Part shown: in pieces, positions 1-6,826 of the stretch
Position numbering within the stretch: position 1 is the stretch's first letter
Layout of the letters: every line of letters begins with the position of its first letter
NCBI GenBank assembly: GCA_964517355.1
Contig: CAZFCK010000118.1
Coordinates: forward strand, 1-14,547
DNA from: CAZFCK01 sp964517355
Lineage (GTDB): Bacteria; Desulfobacterota; Desulfovibrionia; Desulfovibrionales; Desulfovibrionaceae
DNA: 14,547 bases
Reading direction: 5' to 3'
The notes under the pieces: model-generated
Database searches by the model: none
The model's input: the letters and a program-made list of their open reading frames with translations, nothing else
Told to the model about the DNA's origin: nothing
Made by a program: the position numbers and the translations under genes

Positions 1-18
1 GTTCCAGGGAAATGCATA

Positions 19-53
19 AGAGCATCTAGCGCTTTTCAAGCGTGAGATGCTCT
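19..53. repeat. Long near-perfect stem-loop
   Basis: The arms AGAGCATCT (19-27) and AGATGCTCT (45-53) pair over 9 bp. Inside them CGCTT (30-34) pairs with AAGCG (38-42) around a three-base loop, with a two-base internal mismatch between the two stems. Neither side has a strong T run; the plus side continues as ATACTTT and the minus side as TATGCATTT. It could be a terminator of a gene to the left, a structured RNA element, or a repeat of the genome. The sequence alone does not decide between these. Confidence 0.6.
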
Positions 54-134
54 ATACTTTGTCGCCAGACAAGCACACTTGTAACACATTTGAATTTATA
101 GGTATTTCCGCCAAAAAGTCTTTGGAAACTTCAG

Positions 135-165
135 CCCTTGGGCGCGGTCGTATCGCGCCTTAGGG
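135..165. repeat. GC-rich hairpin
   Basis: GGCGCG (141-146) pairs with CGCGCC (154-159) around a seven-base loop. The stem extends outward by a G-U pair, one mismatch and four further pairs (135-138 with 162-165). There is no T run next to it on either strand, so it is not a standard intrinsic terminator. It lies about 75 bases past the stop of the Tim44-like gene in that gene's direction of transcription. Confidence 0.45.
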
Positions 166-187
166 ATGAAGATAGCAGCGCTGGGGG

Positions 188-228
188 TCCGGGGGGAGAA
201 CATTTCCCCAGAAAGGTTTCCCCCCGGA
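188..228 (-). terminator. Possible terminator hairpin after Tim44-like gene
   Basis: TCCGGGGGGA (188-197) and TCCCCCCGGA (219-228) form a perfect 10-bp GC-rich stem that begins 10 bases after the stop codon of the minus-strand gene ending at 238. No T run follows on the minus strand, so termination would be inefficient or Rho-assisted. A competing 6-bp stem (181-186 with 206-211) uses the loop of this hairpin, so the two are mutually exclusive or form a pseudoknot. Confidence 0.4.
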
Positions 229-237
229 ACAATAGCG

Positions 238-1095
238 CTATTGACTTATGCGCTGCATGGCGTCGATTCGCCAAGTGGATTGAGGATCGTTGGAATTTTT
301 GATGAATTTCCACAACTCACGCACTTCCTGCGGGGGCGCGGCGCCCTCGAACTGCATCAGGGAGGCGAAAACGACATCGGCGTATGAAACGCCTCCTTGC
401 GTGCCCCCCTTTTCAATACCCGCTTCCACGAACAACACCTGCGGCGGATTGCGCTTTTGGGCCACCCGGCTTTTCAGCGACTTGAACAAAGCGGGAGTCG
501 TAAATTGCTCCACGTCCTCCCAGTCGCTCAAGGCGATGGATTCGTGCATCCGCGCATAAACCACCTTGGCGCCTTGCAGCAGATCCGTGGTATCGAACCC
601 CACTGCGGACGACGCCGGAGTGGGGGGCAAATTCCTACTCAAATCCGGCCCCAGCCCCGCCCCTTCTTCCGTATCGCCTGTTGGCGGCGCAGGAGGGCGC
701 TCGGAGGAGTGCGCCTCTTTGTCTTTGCCTGGGGAAGATCCCAAATAATCCCACGTCTGTTGCGCGCGGCGATAGGCCTCGCTGTCGCGCCCCGGACCGG
801 GTACGTCGTCCTCTGAACGAGGAATGTCCTGGGAATCGTGGTGGTTCCGCTCATCGTTCCTCGTGCGCGAACGCATGAGGAGATACACGCCGATGCCGAA
901 CACCACGCCCAGGAACGCATAATCCCCGGTCGTCAATCCGGTGAACGGCGCGCCGCGCAACAGGGCGTCGATAAGCCCGCCACCTGCTGCCTCCTGCTGC
1001 GCCACACCAGGAACCGCCTTTTGCAGGGCGAACGCATCGCCCGCCAAAAAACCGCAAACCCCCGCCCCGCACGACACGCTGCTGAGAAAGAACAT
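238..1095 (-). CDS. Membrane-anchored Tim44-like domain protein
   Basis: The protein has 285 residues. The N-terminus looks like a short, weak signal or anchor segment (residues 1-24). A glycine-rich stretch follows, then one membrane helix at about 59-74 ending in a basic cluster (RSRTR). Residues 78-165 are a hydrophilic, proline- and charge-rich linker of low complexity. Residues 168-284 match the Tim44-like (NTF2-fold) pattern of bacterial proteins: a start resembling FDxxxLLQGAKVVYARM, then DWEDVEQFTTPALF, a VSYADVVFASL strand, and a closing TWRIDAMQ strand. This domain is known from mitochondrial Tim44 and many bacterial inner-membrane proteins; its bacterial role is poorly defined. The start ATG at 1095 has AGAGG five bases upstream. 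The stop of the response regulator lies only eight bases before it, so the two are co-transcribed. Confidence 0.75.
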   Translation of the reverse strand: MFFLSSVSCGAGVCGFLAGDAFALQKAVPGVAQQEAAGGGLIDALLRGAPFTGLTTGDYAFLGVVFGIGVYLLMRSRTRNDERNHHDSQDIPRSEDDVPGPGRDSEAYRRAQQTWDYLGSSPGKDKEAHSSERPPAPPTGDTEEGAGLGPDLSRNLPPTPASSAVGFDTTDLLQGAKVVYARMHESIALSDWEDVEQFTTPALFKSLKSRVAQKRNPPQVLFVEAGIEKGGTQGGVSYADVVFASLMQFEGAAPPQEVRELWKFIKNSNDPQSTWRIDAMQRISQ

Positions 1096-1103
1096 GGTAC
1101 CTC

Positions 1104-1502
1104 TTATGATATCAGTCCCAAATTACGCAATAAATGGATAAAAAGCTGCCTATCTATAGGTTTGGGAATATACGATGTAGCCCCGCCCTTGTAATAGGCT
1201 TCCACAACGTTTTTAGGATCGTCAAGGGCCGTGGTCATGACAACCTTGACCTCGTTGTTGCCCCGCAATCCTTGCTCTTTTTCTATGATGCGAATCTTTT
1301 TAAGAGCCTCTTGCCCGTCCATTTCGGGCATCATGATGTCCATGCATATAAGGTCGTAGGGCTGCCCCATGTCCAGGGCGGCCTTGAAGGCGTCGACAGC
1401 CTCCCTACCGTTGACCGCTATATCGCACTCCCCGTGGGGGCTGAGAATAGTCTGCATGAGCTTGCGGCTTGTGAAATCGTCTTCAACAATTAACACCTTC
1501 AT
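1104..1502 (-). CDS. Stand-alone response regulator receiver domain (CheY-like)
   Basis: At 132 residues this is a receiver domain with no output domain. The acidic pocket is complete: E7, D8 and D9 near the start, phospho-acceptor D55 in MDIMMPEMDG, T91 in MTTALDD, and K114 in the PKP turn. Single-domain regulators act by phosphorylation-dependent binding to a partner protein or as a phosphate relay step. No histidine kinase is present in the window, so the partner is unknown. The ATG at 1502 has a strong GGGAGG ribosome site five bases upstream. A plausible sigma-70 promoter lies at 1558-1586. The gene is first in an operon with the Tim44-like membrane protein. The receiver assignment is firm; the pathway is not. 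Confidence 0.93.
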   Translation of the reverse strand: MKVLIVEDDFTSRKLMQTILSPHGECDIAVNGREAVDAFKAALDMGQPYDLICMDIMMPEMDGQEALKKIRIIEKEQGLRGNNEVKVVMTTALDDPKNVVEAYYKGGATSYIPKPIDRQLFIHLLRNLGLIS

Positions 1503-1557
1503 GGACGCCTCCCATAAGAACGGCTATCTCCCCGGACAAGACAATTTGCCCGGAACG

Positions 1558-1586
1558 ATCCTATGGTATACAAAGTTTTCCATCAA
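1558..1586 (-). promoter_or_regulatory. Candidate sigma-70 promoter for response regulator operon
   Basis: Read on the minus strand, TTGATG (1581-1586) and TAGGAT (1558-1563) are separated by exactly 17 bases. Each matches its consensus hexamer at four of six positions. It sits about 55 bases upstream of the regulator start in the 107-base divergent gap. It is a pattern match only. Confidence 0.35.
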
Positions 1587-1609
1587 GGGAAGCAACTTAG
1601 CCTGAGCCG

Positions 1610-2185
1610 ATGGTTCTCTCCCCTTACGGGCCCTGCCCTGGCACCTTAAACACGCATCATTTTGAAACCATATTGAAAAATTTATTTTCTGCCAAGGACA
1701 AAGAGCCGGTCTCCGCCTTGCCCGGCATCACCGAACAACGTGTTCTGGAACGTATCGAGGCTCGCCTGACCATAGGCGCCTGGTGCGTGGGCGCGGTTTC
1801 CGGGCTGGTACGCGCCTATCATCTGGATGAAAACATTCTGCTCTGGATGCTCGCCGGTCTTTTCCTGGTTCTCGCCGGAGGCGCGGCCGGCTGCTTTCTG
1901 GGCGTTCTCGGCCATTATCTGCGGCGCATCGCCTCCACATACCCGGAAAACGGGCCGGAACTGCTGGCAAGCCTGGCCCTGGGCTCAGGCAGCGGCAGTT
2001 TTCTGGGCGCGGTCGCCGCCGTTGTCGGCGGATACTGGAAAGCCGTTCCCTGGTGCGCGGCAGGTGGCGCGCTGCTCCTCTGCCTGGCCTTTGCGCTCAC
2101 AGGCGACCTGGTGCGCGTGATCATGCGCATGCTGGCCTGGGACAGCCGCGCCGTGCGCCGGAGCAAACGCTCAACGCACGATTGA
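1610..2185 (+). CDS. Small glycine-rich four-helix membrane protein, unknown function
   Basis: The protein has 191 residues and I do not recognise its family. A soluble N-terminal part (about 1-50) is followed by four likely membrane helices near 54-70, 76-103, 119-141 and 146-172. The helices are rich in Gly and Ala (for example GSGSGSFLGAVAAVVGG). The tail is basic (WDSRAVRRSKRS). Codon and composition style match the neighbours and the frame is open to the stop at 2183-2185. The start is uncertain. ATG 1610 is the first start after an in-frame stop at 1598 but has no recognisable Shine-Dalgarno, and an internal TTG at 1673 has none either. It is divergent from the response regulator, and the next gene converges on it, so it is probably a single transcription unit. 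Confidence 0.7.
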   Translation: MVLSPYGPCPGTLNTHHFETILKNLFSAKDKEPVSALPGITEQRVLERIEARLTIGAWCVGAVSGLVRAYHLDENILLWMLAGLFLVLAGGAAGCFLGVLGHYLRRIASTYPENGPELLASLALGSGSGSFLGAVAAVVGGYWKAVPWCAAGGALLLCLAFALTGDLVRVIMRMLAWDSRAVRRSKRSTHD

Positions 2186-2215
2186 GGAGCAGTTCCGAAC
2201 CCAACAAATATACGC

Positions 2216-2248
2216 CGGGGGGAACCCCGATACAAAAAGTCCCCCCCG
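2216..2248. repeat. GC-rich hairpin in convergent intergenic region
   Basis: CGGGGGG (2216-2222) can pair with CCCCCCG (2242-2248) across a 19-base loop. Alternatively CGGGG pairs with CCCCG (2225-2229) around GGAA. It lies about 30 bases past the stop at 2185, where a terminator of the small membrane protein gene would be expected. There is no T run after it. Confidence 0.35.
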
Positions 2249-2255
2249 TGCTTGC

Positions 2256-2277
2256 CGCAATATGAATTCATATCGCG
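2256..2277. repeat. Near-perfect 22-base palindrome between convergent genes
   Basis: The core ATATGAATTCATAT (2260-2273) is a perfect 14-base palindrome. After one mismatched pair it is extended by CGC/GCG on either side. It lies in the 155-base gap between the stop of the small membrane protein and the stop of the giant envelope gene. The plus strand continues with TTTATAA, so it could work as a weak bidirectional terminator. An operator or other protein-binding site is also possible. Confidence 0.45.
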
Positions 2278-2340
2278 TTTATAACGTGCGTCTCGATTCC
2301 GGAAATCGTTCCCGGTAAAGCCGCTCCAATGGCGCGGGCA

Positions 2341-5300
2341 TCATTCCTTGTCAAAACGAAACTCTTCGTCTTTCTTCTCCTTTGTCCTTCCGGAATCAGG
2401 AGCGCGGCGCTCTTCACGCCGCATAACGCGGTGGGCGGACAAACGCGGCCCGCGCCACGCGCCGCCCTGGCTGAAACACTCCCACCCCCAGCGCAACCAG
2501 GACAAGAGCGAAACCGCCAGCCACAGCGACCAGACCAGCATGACCACCCGGAATATCCACATGGGGGCGCTATAGACCACGGGCCGGGGCAAAAGGTCCG
2601 CCACCCGGTCCTGCGTCCACACCAGATTGAACGCATAGGAATTATTGCCCGCCACCTGCATGGAAGGCACGCCGAGCAAACCGCGCTCCACCGCCGTGTA
2701 CAGGGCGATCAACCCACCGCCCACAATGACCACAAGCAACAGTTGCGTCACGTCGAAGCCGAACCACCCTTGCGCGGCGTAATGCTCCCGTCGCAAACCC
2801 AAAAGCGGCAGCCAGGCCACGGCCAGCAGCGCCGGCCCGGGCTGGAGCTGCGAAAGCCCCACCGCCAGGAGGAACCACTGCCAATGCTTGAGCGGCGCCC
2901 AGGGCAGAAAACCCAATCCCAAAGCGAAGACAACCGCGGCGAAGAGGTAGGTCCAATACGTCACCGCGGGACCGAGCAGCGGCCCCCCGCGCGTCAGCAG
3001 CAACCAGCGGTCGCGGGGCATTTCCAGACGCAGCTCGGCATTGACCGCGGGATACCGCAGGTCCACATTCGGGGGACGGACCACATTTTGCGTGTCGCGT
3101 TGCTGCCGCCAGCGCACCTCCACGGTCTGCCCCCCGGGCTGTACCGGAAACTCCACCTCTCCGGGCTTGCCCTGCACCAGGGGCAAATTCCTGCCGTTGG
3201 CCGTCAGCCCGGTCAATTCCGCGTCCGCAGGCAGCGCTATGGCGTGGCGCTCCCCCTTGCTGGCGCGAATGACCAGGGTCAGGGTGTTCTGGTCCAACCG
3301 CTGCCCCACCCGTTGTTCAAGCACGGCGCTCTCTATGGTCATGGACGCGCCGGGAGCGGCATGGGGGCGCGTGACCTCCACCGTGACCGTCTCACCGGGC
3401 CACGGCCGCCACGTGGGGCGCCATTCTCCGTTCGGTCCCAAAACCTCCACGGCGGGAATGCCTTGAATGTCGAGATGCCAGATATTCGACGGGCTCAGAC
3501 GCCAACGCTCCACCCAGGGCACGTCCTCCGGCGCCCGCAACACGAGACGCCCGCTCTTTTCCAGCCTGGAACGCCAGCCGCGCTCGGTTTGCTGCGGCGA
3601 CAACTGCACCACGGCGTCGCCATCCTCCACGCGCACGCCGTCGCTCAACACGGCTTCGCCGGCCATGAGGGGCACGCGCACGTGAATCGGTTCGCCCACG
3701 GGGCTCAATCTGCGCACACGGGTCAGAACCTCCCATTCCAGGCCCATCACGAATTCGCGCTCCACCTCCAGGAAAGGCGGAACACGATGCATTTCAAGAG
3801 GCTGTTGTTCTTCGGCCCGGGCCGTCTCTCCCTTGTTGCGCGCCAGGCGCAACGAGCCTTCGATCACGCCCGCGGGCCCCAAGCCCTGCACGTTCCAGCC
3901 CGGCGCCTCCACCCTGCCCATCTTGCTGGCCAGGGGCAGCGTGACCTGAAACGAAAGTCCGCGCGGCGCGGGGCCTTCAAGGGCCACCTGCCGCACTCCA
4001 GGCTCCAAAGCCACGTAGATGTCCTCGCCCCGGCGGAAAAGGTCGCGCCCCGCTTCGCCGTCAACCAGCACGCGCGCCGGCAGCCAGCGGTCCGAAACCC
4101 GCGGCAGAGGTATGGCGGTGCGCGCCGCCACATGCACCTCCGCTTCGATCCGCAACACCTTGGCGTCCAGAAAAAGCGCAAGCGAGGGACTGCTCACGCA
4201 TTCCGGAAAACAGGGCTCAGGCTCCAGCAGCCGTTCGCGCAGCTGCTCCAACAGCGTTTGCGGCGGATACGACCAGGAATCCAATGAAGCGCCTCTTGCC
4301 GGCGCACCCGGATCGCCCCCTTTTTCCTGTGGCGGCAAAGCGGCCTCATGCTCCGGAAGGATGGGGGGCGGCCCCTCCTGCGTTGCGGAAGCGGCCAGCG
4401 GCGTGAACAGGCACAACACCAGCAGCGCCGCCGCGGCGGATGTCCCGGACACGGCGCTTTTTTCGGCCTTGCGTATTTCTTCCTTAAAAGGCCGGAGCCT
4501 GATCAGAGAGGCCAGCACCAGGGCCAGAAGAACCACCCGCGCAAAACACAGCACGGAGTTCAAGGCCGGAGAGAGCAGCACCAGGTTCATGGTTTCGCCC
4601 CTGGCCACCGGGCCGTTCCAGGTGAGATGCACGGTGCGCCAGCTCCAGCGCGGCAGCCCCGGACCCGTTTGCACAAGGGCGTCGGGGTCGTACATCAGCG
4701 CGTCCGCCTTTTCTTCCTGCACGTACATGTTTTTTCTGCGCGCCATGGACATGGACGCCGGCGCCTCGCTTTCAAGCAAGACTTCGTCGCTGCCCGCCCC
4801 CATGGGGGCGGGATACTCCTCCACGCGCGGCTGCGGGGGCGCGGTGCGCCACACCCGTTCCAACTGCGGATAGAGACCGGTGTTCACCTGCTGATACACA
4901 AAGGGCACCGCCACCAGAAGCATGGCCACGATGGTCGCGCCGTACAGCGTCAGCCCGAACCGGCGTCCTTTTTCCGCGGAGGCGAAACGTTTTCCGCTGG
5001 TGAAAAGCGTGTACAGCCCCAGGGCCGCCAAAAGCGGCAGCCACGACAACTGCGGCGCGCCGGGTTCCTGGTAGGCGATGGTCAGGAACACCAGCGCGGC
5101 GATTCCGGCCGGCAGACCGCGCAGTTTGACAATTGCCAGGACGATCACCAGGCAGAGAAAAATATCCAAAAGCGACCACGCGCCGATCCAGGAGGCCTCC
5201 ACGCCGTCCATGCCCGTTGCCGCGAGCAGCCGCCAGCCCGGAGGCAGGTGCAGCACGGCGCTGACGCTGTCGCATTCCCTGTCCCACCCCCCGCTGGGGA

Positions 5301-6600
5301 GCGTGCCGGTGAACTCCTCGTAACGCGCTTCCGCGGTGAGTTGCAGGTTGCTCTGGCGCAATTCCACGCCCGGAAGCTCTTGCTCTCCCAGAAGAACAAT
5401 GGGCTGATCCTTGCCTTGCAGGGTCACGCGCCCCAATACGCCTGGGGGCAGCATCGCCAGGTCCCAGTCGTTGCGGATGCGCCCTTCCATATGATCCCGC
5501 ACCGTGAGTCCCCGGCCGTCGAAGTCCAGCCAGAATTCACGCATGAGATTCACCTCGTCGGGCGCGGCGTCCGGCGCGCCGCGATGCATGGCCTTGAAAA
5601 CCACGGTGTTGCCCGGCTCCACGAGATACGTGGGAAATCCCTGCCAATCCTGCGGCATCTCCGTTGTCTGGGGATCGACGCCGGGTACGCCTTCAATCTC
5701 CACCACGCGCAGGGACTCGCGCGCCTCGAAGGCCCAAAATTCCCGTCCGTACTGCGTCGTCTCAAGCGTCAGGCTGTCTACCGGCCCCGCCATCCGCGAC
5801 GTGACGCGCAGGTCGAAACGCCCCGGCCGGACCTGGACATACACGCCCCCTTGCGGCGCGAAGCCGAGCGGCAGGGGGCTCTGTACGGCAAGGGGCTCCG
5901 AGTCCGGCGGCAGCACCTTGTCCAGGGTCACGCGGCGCGCCCTCCCCGACACTTCCAGCCGCAGCAGCGTCACCACGCGCATGGGCAGGTCATCCTGCAC
6001 AAGCCGGAATATGCGTACGGACAATCCGTCTTCCGGACGCTCTTCCACGGCCGCGTCGCTTTTGCCTGAAAGGCGCAGTTTGCCCCCGGGCGCGAGGTCC
6101 GGGTAGCTGTCCGGCCCGTCCGGGCGAATCAGGGAAACCAGGGCGCACGATTCCGGCAGCTGCAGCACCTCGGGAGGTTCGCGCCAGGGCAAAAAGCCCT
6201 CGATATGCCAGGCCCCCGGCTCGAGCAGCATGGAAGGCGCGCCGCCAATCTCCTGCACCAGCCCCGGCTTTCCTTCGAGCGACACGTCCTGGGGCCAGGC
6301 GCCTTCGGGCGCGGCGGCATAGGGCAGCTGCACGCGCCCCCGCGCATAGGCCTCCACGTCCATGGAAAATCGCGCGCCACCGTCCTGCATGCGCAAGGTC
6401 ACGACCGAGGGAAACACGCACACCCGTGTTGCGGCGTCGTTTTCCAGGGCCGGACAAAACCGCTTTTCCTGGCCATGCAGCACCCACGTTTGCCAGGCGT
6501 GCAGGGGTTGCGGCACGTCCGCTTCCTGCAAGGCCGCCGCGGGGGCGCTACCGAACATCAACATGAGTATAACGGACAAACTGCATACGAGCATCGCCAT
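2341..6600 (-). CDS. Giant internally duplicated envelope membrane protein, unknown function
   Basis: From ATG 6600 the protein has 1,419 residues; I cannot name the family. It begins with a signal peptide (1-23, ending in APAAA). Copy A (about 1-712) continues with a beta-rich extracytoplasmic region to about 465, then helices near 471-492, 496-510, 517-532 and 550-570, a roughly 100-residue loop, and a helix at 680-702. Copy B (about 713-1419) repeats the order: a signal-like segment at 716-740 (ending in LAASA), a beta-rich region to about 1210, and helices at 1213-1233, 1240-1252, 1255-1270, 1284-1303 and 1346-1368. Shared landmarks are LEPG (126-129; 865-868), paired xxIxGxP segments (297-341; 1040-1080), and PGxP followed by WLPLL (513-524; 1254-1267). 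The tail is highly charged and probably cytoplasmic. It is transcribed alone and divergently from the small exported protein gene. A periplasm-facing role in the inner membrane is inferred. Confidence 0.8.
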   Translation of the reverse strand: MAMLVCSLSVILMLMFGSAPAAALQEADVPQPLHAWQTWVLHGQEKRFCPALENDAATRVCVFPSVVTLRMQDGGARFSMDVEAYARGRVQLPYAAAPEGAWPQDVSLEGKPGLVQEIGGAPSMLLEPGAWHIEGFLPWREPPEVLQLPESCALVSLIRPDGPDSYPDLAPGGKLRLSGKSDAAVEERPEDGLSVRIFRLVQDDLPMRVVTLLRLEVSGRARRVTLDKVLPPDSEPLAVQSPLPLGFAPQGGVYVQVRPGRFDLRVTSRMAGPVDSLTLETTQYGREFWAFEARESLRVVEIEGVPGVDPQTTEMPQDWQGFPTYLVEPGNTVVFKAMHRGAPDAAPDEVNLMREFWLDFDGRGLTVRDHMEGRIRNDWDLAMLPPGVLGRVTLQGKDQPIVLLGEQELPGVELRQSNLQLTAEARYEEFTGTLPSGGWDRECDSVSAVLHLPPGWRLLAATGMDGVEASWIGAWSLLDIFLCLVIVLAIVKLRGLPAGIAALVFLTIAYQEPGAPQLSWLPLLAALGLYTLFTSGKRFASAEKGRRFGLTLYGATIVAMLLVAVPFVYQQVNTGLYPQLERVWRTAPPQPRVEEYPAPMGAGSDEVLLESEAPASMSMARRKNMYVQEEKADALMYDPDALVQTGPGLPRWSWRTVHLTWNGPVARGETMNLVLLSPALNSVLCFARVVLLALVLASLIRLRPFKEEIRKAEKSAVSGTSAAAALLVLCLFTPLAASATQEGPPPILPEHEAALPPQEKGGDPGAPARGASLDSWSYPPQTLLEQLRERLLEPEPCFPECVSSPSLALFLDAKVLRIEAEVHVAARTAIPLPRVSDRWLPARVLVDGEAGRDLFRRGEDIYVALEPGVRQVALEGPAPRGLSFQVTLPLASKMGRVEAPGWNVQGLGPAGVIEGSLRLARNKGETARAEEQQPLEMHRVPPFLEVEREFVMGLEWEVLTRVRRLSPVGEPIHVRVPLMAGEAVLSDGVRVEDGDAVVQLSPQQTERGWRSRLEKSGRLVLRAPEDVPWVERWRLSPSNIWHLDIQGIPAVEVLGPNGEWRPTWRPWPGETVTVEVTRPHAAPGASMTIESAVLEQRVGQRLDQNTLTLVIRASKGERHAIALPADAELTGLTANGRNLPLVQGKPGEVEFPVQPGGQTVEVRWRQQRDTQNVVRPPNVDLRYPAVNAELRLEMPRDRWLLLTRGGPLLGPAVTYWTYLFAAVVFALGLGFLPWAPLKHWQWFLLAVGLSQLQPGPALLAVAWLPLLGLRREHYAAQGWFGFDVTQLLLVVIVGGGLIALYTAVERGLLGVPSMQVAGNNSYAFNLVWTQDRVADLLPRPVVYSAPMWIFRVVMLVWSLWLAVSLLSWLRWGWECFSQGGAWRGPRLSAHRVMRREERRAPDSGRTKEKKDEEFRFDKE

Positions 6601-6606
6601 GCGCCG

Positions 6607-6615
6607 CTCCTCCTC
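6607..6615 (-). promoter_or_regulatory. Strong ribosome site that fixes the giant gene's start
   Basis: On the minus strand GAGGAGGAG ends six bases before ATG 6600. The open frame extends 28 codons further to an ATG at 6684. That extension has no matching ribosome site, encodes no hydrophobic start and would bury the signal peptide. The 6600 start puts the signal peptide exactly at the N-terminus. Confidence 0.8.
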
Positions 6616-6692
6616 GGGTTGCCGTGCAGGTTGCCGGATGCAACCAATTGCAGTACCTTCTGCAGCAATGGAGTTGACTGCCATGCAGACCT

Positions 6693-6721
6693 ATCATAGT
6701 GGAACGGCAGCCGCTTGTCTC
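6693..6721 (-). promoter_or_regulatory. Candidate promoter for the giant envelope gene
   Basis: On the minus strand GAGACA (6716-6721) and TATGAT (6693-6698) are spaced by 17 bases. The -10 hexamer matches at five of six positions and the -35 at four of six. Transcription would start near 6686, leaving an untranslated leader of about 86 bases. That leader contains a small stem, GGTTGC/GCAACC at 6629-6645. Confidence 0.4.
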
Positions 6722-6724
6722 TCC

Positions 6725-6783
6725 ATCATGCCGCATGTTGCGAACATTTTACAACACGTTATGCCGTAAGGATATCATGCCGC
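6725..6783. repeat. Direct repeat pair and inverted repeat in divergent promoter region
   Basis: ATCATGCCGC occurs at 6725-6734 and again at 6774-6783, with starts 49 bases apart. Immediately after the first copy is a perfect inverted repeat, ATGTT-GCG-AACAT (6735-6747). All of these lie between the divergent giant envelope gene and the small exported protein gene, so they could be sites for a shared regulator. Ten bases matching once in 226 bases could also be chance. Confidence 0.35.
6748..6778 (+). promoter_or_regulatory. Weak candidate promoter for the small exported protein
   Basis: TTTACA (6748-6753) and TATCAT (6773-6778) each match consensus at five of six positions. The 19-base spacer is longer than optimal. 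The implied start, near 6785, would leave a leader of about 42 bases before ATG 6827. The spacing makes this tentative. Confidence 0.28.
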
Positions 6784-6826
6784 GTTCAATCGGCAAACCC
6801 GTCATCACCACCGAGAGGAGGCCTTT

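Larger units (their letters stand above)
1..237. other. Non-coding region rich in inverted repeats
   Basis: No open frame here has a good ribosome site or protein-like composition. The stretch is more AT-rich than the genes around 50-130. It holds several inverted repeats: a long stem-loop at 19-53, a short repeat (TTGTC/GACAA) at 59-72, a hairpin at 135-165, and overlapping G/C-run hairpins at 181-228. It lies beyond the 3' end of the minus-strand Tim44-like gene, so some of these may be transcription terminators of that gene or of a gene outside the window. No clear promoter was found in it. Confidence 0.5.

Noticed and set aside
166..387. Short open frames on both strands in the left non-coding region and the Tim44-like 3' end
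   Set aside because: They have no ribosome site, no hydrophobic or domain pattern, and they overlap hairpins or the real gene.
2329..4287. Long plus-strand open frame of 652 codons
   Set aside because: It lies fully antisense to the giant envelope gene. Its product is rich in His, Gln, Arg and Pro with no domain-like pattern, as expected from the reverse of GC-rich coding sequence. The minus-strand gene has a signal peptide, membrane helices and a strong ribosome site.
4348..6069. Second long plus-strand open frame of 573 codons
   Set aside because: It is also antisense to the giant gene, with the same low-quality His/Arg/Gln-rich composition and no ribosome site.
6660..6700. TTGACT at 6674-6679 as a plus-strand -35 box for the small exported protein
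   Set aside because: No good -10 hexamer lies at 16-18 bases; the best match nearby (CATAGT) is at 15 bases. The start codon is also about 150 bases away, so the 6748-6778 candidate was preferred.
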